Below are positions 61,743 to 64,000 of a stretch of DNA of 64,000 nt, one piece after another. A program made the position numbers and the translations under genes. How positions within the stretch are numbered: position 1 is the stretch's first letter; every line of letters begins with the position of its first letter. The notes under the pieces are model-generated. The model saw only the letters and a program-made list of their open reading frames with translations. It was not told the origin of the DNA and did no database searches. The stretch is taken from positions 2,852,001-2,916,000 of the forward strand of contig NZ_CP132932.1 of NCBI RefSeq assembly GCF_040358985.1, in the 5' to 3' direction. Source of the stretch: Tunturibacter empetritectus. Lineage in GTDB: Bacteria > Acidobacteriota > Terriglobia > Terriglobales > Acidobacteriaceae.

Positions 61743-62657
61743 ATGACCCGTCACACACGTAGAAACTTCCTCCAGTCTGCCACTGCCGCGATCGTCTGTG
61801 GCTCCTCTCTTCTCAAGACTAATCGACTATCAGCCTCCCCCTTCGGTCTCCCGATCGGCCTCCAGCTCTACTCAGTCCGCGAGATGCTCGCAAAGGACTA
61901 CGAAGGAACACTCAAACAGCTTGCCGCCCTTGGCTATCAGGAGGTCGAGGCGGCGGGCTACTACGACCACTCGCCCCAGCAGGTCAAGAGCGCGATGTCG
62001 GCTGCTGGCCTCACGTGCGTCAGCGCTCACTACTCCTACTCGAATCTGAGCAAAGACTTTGATAAGATCGTCGCCTTCAACAAAGAGCTTGGCGTGCACT
62101 ACATCATCTGCGCCTTCCCTGGAATCAAGGACCCATCCCGGCTGAAAGACACATCTTATCCTTCACTGATCCACTCCTTCACCTTGGAGGACTATCGGTG
62201 GAACGCCGATCAGTTCAACAAGTTTGGTGAAAAAGTGAAGGCCGCGGGCATGAAGTTCGGCTATCACAACCACACTATGGAGTTTGGCAAACAGGATAAT
62301 GTCATCCCACTCGACGAGATGATCCGCTTGACCGATCCCGAGTTAGTGACCTTCGAACTGGACTGCGGATGGGTCATCGTCGGCGGTGCCAATCCGGTGG
62401 ACTATCTTAAGCGCTATCCTTCTCGAATCTCCATGCTCCACGTCAAGGACTTCAAGCACACCGATAAGCCGGCGTCTGTCATGGAACCGCCCCCCGCCGC
62501 CGAGTTGGGGAAGGGAACCTTGGATTATCGTCCAGTCTTTGAGGCTGCGAAGAAAGCAAACATCAGGCATTACTTTGTCGAGCAGGAGGCATATGACATC
62601 CCGCCGCTGGAAGCGCTCAAAATCGACGCCGACTACATGAAAAAACTCACGGTTTAG
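61743..62657 (+). CDS. Tat-exported sugar phosphate isomerase/epimerase-like TIM barrel
   Basis: The 304-residue protein starts with a twin-arginine signal (RRNFLQSATAAIVCGSSLL) and continues with a xylose-isomerase-like TIM barrel (IGLQLYSVREMLAKDYEGTLKQLAALGYQEVEAAGYY). Its metal ligands are expected in GYHNHTMEF, FELDCGWV and SMLHVKDFKH, and near the C-terminal Glu in YFVEQEAYD. This is the AP-endonuclease-2/xylose-isomerase superfamily, and secreted members are common in Acidobacteria. The substrate is unknown, probably a free sugar or sugar derivative in the periplasm. It begins 168 bases after the MocR gene; GAGGAG lies upstream of the ATG. Confidence 0.85.
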   Translation: MTRHTRRNFLQSATAAIVCGSSLLKTNRLSASPFGLPIGLQLYSVREMLAKDYEGTLKQLAALGYQEVEAAGYYDHSPQQVKSAMSAAGLTCVSAHYSYSNLSKDFDKIVAFNKELGVHYIICAFPGIKDPSRLKDTSYPSLIHSFTLEDYRWNADQFNKFGEKVKAAGMKFGYHNHTMEFGKQDNVIPLDEMIRLTDPELVTFELDCGWVIVGGANPVDYLKRYPSRISMLHVKDFKHTDKPASVMEPPPAAELGKGTLDYRPVFEAAKKANIRHYFVEQEAYDIPPLEALKIDADYMKKLTV

Positions 62658-62859
62658 AGAGCGCCGTTTCTCCAGACAATCAACCTTTGTAAGACCTCAA
62701 GCCTTGATTTTCAAGCGCTGCGCCGTGTCGTCCCTGAAATCAGCCGGAAACACTCTAAAATCACCGATTAATAAAAAATTGGCGAAACAATCTGCCGGAA
62801 AGACTCGTCCTTTCAAGGAGAGACTCGTCACTCGATTAATTGTTCGCAATTATATATAC

Positions 62860-62874
62860 TGAACGTATAGTTCA
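62860..62874. promoter_or_regulatory. Candidate TetR operator in the efflux promoter
   Basis: TGAACGTATAGTTCA (TGAAC and GTTCA arms, five-base spacer) overlaps a TATATACT that could be a -10 box. It lies about 95 bases before the TetR gene start. The position fits autoregulation. Confidence 0.45.
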
Positions 62875-62967
62875 CAATCATTGCAGAGTCTCACTGCTAA
62901 GGATGAAGGTGCAGATTTACCCGAGCAGCTGGTATCGCCCTGCATGTTTTTGTTGAGAAACAGACGT

Positions 62968-63639
62968 ATGAGAAAACAGCAAACCCTGAAAGATACGGAG
63001 AAGCCGAAAAAACGCGGGAGACACCGCAGTCTCGAGGCAAAAGCCGCTATTCTCAAGGCGACACTTCAGTTGTTGGAGCGCGAATCTCTGCGCAAAGTGA
63101 CTGCGGACGCGATCGCGAGGCGAGCGGGTGTCAGCAAAGCCACGATCTACAAGTGGTGGCCTAACAAGAGCATGGTGGCCTTGGACGCTTATCTGGCCGG
63201 AATGACCGACAGAGTTCCAACCCCGGATACGGGGTCGGCGGAAGAAGATTTTACCGAGCAATTGAAGTCATTGACCACTTTCTACACATCTACTCTGGGG
63301 CGGCTCTTCTGCCAGTTCATTGCAGAAGGGCAGAGTGATCCGAGATTTCTGGCCTCGTTTCGAGAACGTTTTCTCTATGCCCGCAGAGACGCCGCGCGTG
63401 TCATGTGGCGGCGCGGCGTAGATCGTGGAGAGATTCGCAACGCTATCGATGGGGAGATCGTTCTCGACCTAATCTACGGGCCCACGATCTTTCGATTGCT
63501 CGCCGGCCACGGCTCACTCAATGACTCAGAGTCCGAGGCAATGGTCGAAGCTGTATTTGGAGGGTTGAGGCGACTTGATTATCAGCGTCCTCGGAAGAAA
63601 TTGTCTTCTCTAATAAACCGCCGCAACGGGCAACTTTGA
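62968..63639 (+). CDS. TetR/AcrR-family repressor
   Basis: The 223-residue regulator has a short basic N-terminus. A TetR DNA-binding domain follows (about 22-68; AAILKATLQLLERESLRKVTADAIARRAGVSKATIYKWWPNKSMV), with the recognition helix in GVSKATIYKWW. The helical C-terminal ligand domain reads TSTLGRLFCQFIAEGQSDPRF...FRERFLYARRDAARVMWRRGVDRGEI, a TetR_C pattern common in Acidobacteria and actinobacteria. ATG 62968 is used; the frame is open further upstream from a TTG. The RND pump gene starts 141 bases downstream, so it most likely represses that pump. Confidence 0.85.
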   Translation: MRKQQTLKDTEKPKKRGRHRSLEAKAAILKATLQLLERESLRKVTADAIARRAGVSKATIYKWWPNKSMVALDAYLAGMTDRVPTPDTGSAEEDFTEQLKSLTTFYTSTLGRLFCQFIAEGQSDPRFLASFRERFLYARRDAARVMWRRGVDRGEIRNAIDGEIVLDLIYGPTIFRLLAGHGSLNDSESEAMVEAVFGGLRRLDYQRPRKKLSSLINRRNGQL

Positions 63640-63780
63640 GTCTTGTTCTGCCATCGCGGCATCTTATTTCTAAACGCTTGGTTTTACATGATTCAAACGT
63701 AGCCGTTTTTACAATGACATCACTTACGAAGCCTCTGACGCAGTAGGCAAAAATAAGAAAGTATCGCCCAAGGAGCTTTG

Positions 63781-64000
63781 ATGTGGATCGTTCGTCTCGC
63801 GCTTAGGAGACCTTATACTTTTGTCGTCTTGTCGCTGCTCTTGTTCGTCATCGGCCCCGTCGTCATGCTGCGGACGCCCGTCGATATCTTTCCGAACATC
63901 GATATCCCGGTCGTGTCCATCGTGTGGGCCTACGCAGGATTGTCGCCCGAGCAGCTGAACGATCGCATCGTTCTGCCCTACGAACGAAATCTGACGACTG
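63781..64000 (+). CDS. RND efflux permease, N-terminal fragment (runs off window)
   Basis: The first 73 codons are visible. The ATG has a strong AAGGAG five bases upstream. The protein opens with a basic amphipathic stretch and the first membrane helix (RRPYTFVVLSLLLFVIGPVVML), followed by TPVDIFPNIDIPVVSIVWAYAGLSPEQLNDRIVLPYE, the classic RND N-terminus. It is a different pump from the one at 49141-52305. It follows a TetR gene and so belongs to a common TetR-RND cassette. The rest, and any MFP or TolC genes, lie beyond the right edge. Confidence 0.9.
   Translation, partial: MWIVRLALRRPYTFVVLSLLLFVIGPVVMLRTPVDIFPNIDIPVVSIVWAYAGLSPEQLNDRIVLPYERNLTT

Overview
The window looks like chromosomal DNA of an Acidobacteriota soil bacterium of the Granulicella/Edaphobacter/Terriglobus type. 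This is inferred from gene content, not from a marker gene: two very large TonB-dependent receptors with an N-terminal carboxypeptidase-regulatory-like domain, a DUF305 plus LVIVD-propeller pair, SLBB-type polysaccharide export, several RND pumps, and a short Cys/His-rich ORF following a GC-rich palindromic leader. There are no rRNA or tRNA genes, CRISPR arrays or recognisable insertion sequences.

Region 1 (1-12.4 kb) is an accessory cluster. It holds a flavin-reductase-like protein, a DUF2306 membrane protein, two paralogous putative sugar O-methyltransferases, an ABC exporter, a PhyH dioxygenase, a 34-residue peptide gene translationally coupled to an HPr-kinase-like protein, a porin-like protein with a small cytochrome c, and a PF14907-type nucleotidyltransferase. 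The mix suggests tailoring and export of a small secreted product or surface glycan. No product-defining enzyme is inside the window.

Region 2 (12.9-22.3 kb) is an exopolysaccharide/O-antigen locus: SLBB export protein, Wzz-like co-polymerase, Wzx-like flippase, GT4 glycosyltransferase and O-antigen ligase/polymerase. A CuA-like cupredoxin and a cytochrome c lipoprotein sit inside it.

Region 3 (22.4-31.4 kb) begins with an OmpR-type two-component system followed in overlapping genes by a coiled-coil porin and a type-1 copper cupredoxin. A PD40 propeller protein and a DUF305/LVIVD pair follow.

Region 4 (31.4-45.7 kb) is a catabolic island. One minus-strand unit carries an aldehyde dehydrogenase, a FadR-type GntR regulator, a beta-hydroxyacid dehydrogenase, E1-alpha, E1-beta, an atypical M24 hydrolase, E2 and a dicarboxylate symporter. 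Divergent from it are a TonB-dependent receptor and a secreted alpha/beta hydrolase. FadR-like operators (core GTTATACC) lie in both control regions, suggesting one regulon for uptake, hydrolysis and oxidation of an unknown substrate.

Region 5 (46-58.8 kb) has a second TonB receptor and, on the minus strand, an RND/MFP/TolC efflux operon with a YncE-like propeller and a sensor kinase. The kinase's partner response regulator survives only as a 59-codon remnant, and a 19-bp tandem repeat lies upstream of it. Next to it is a STAS protein fused to a receiver that lacks the phospho-acceptor Asp.

Region 6 (58.8-64 kb) starts with a palindrome-rich, gene-free stretch leading to a small zinc-ribbon-like ORF. 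A MocR-type regulator, a Tat-exported sugar isomerase-like protein and a TetR regulator follow, and then the start of a second RND pump that runs off the right edge.
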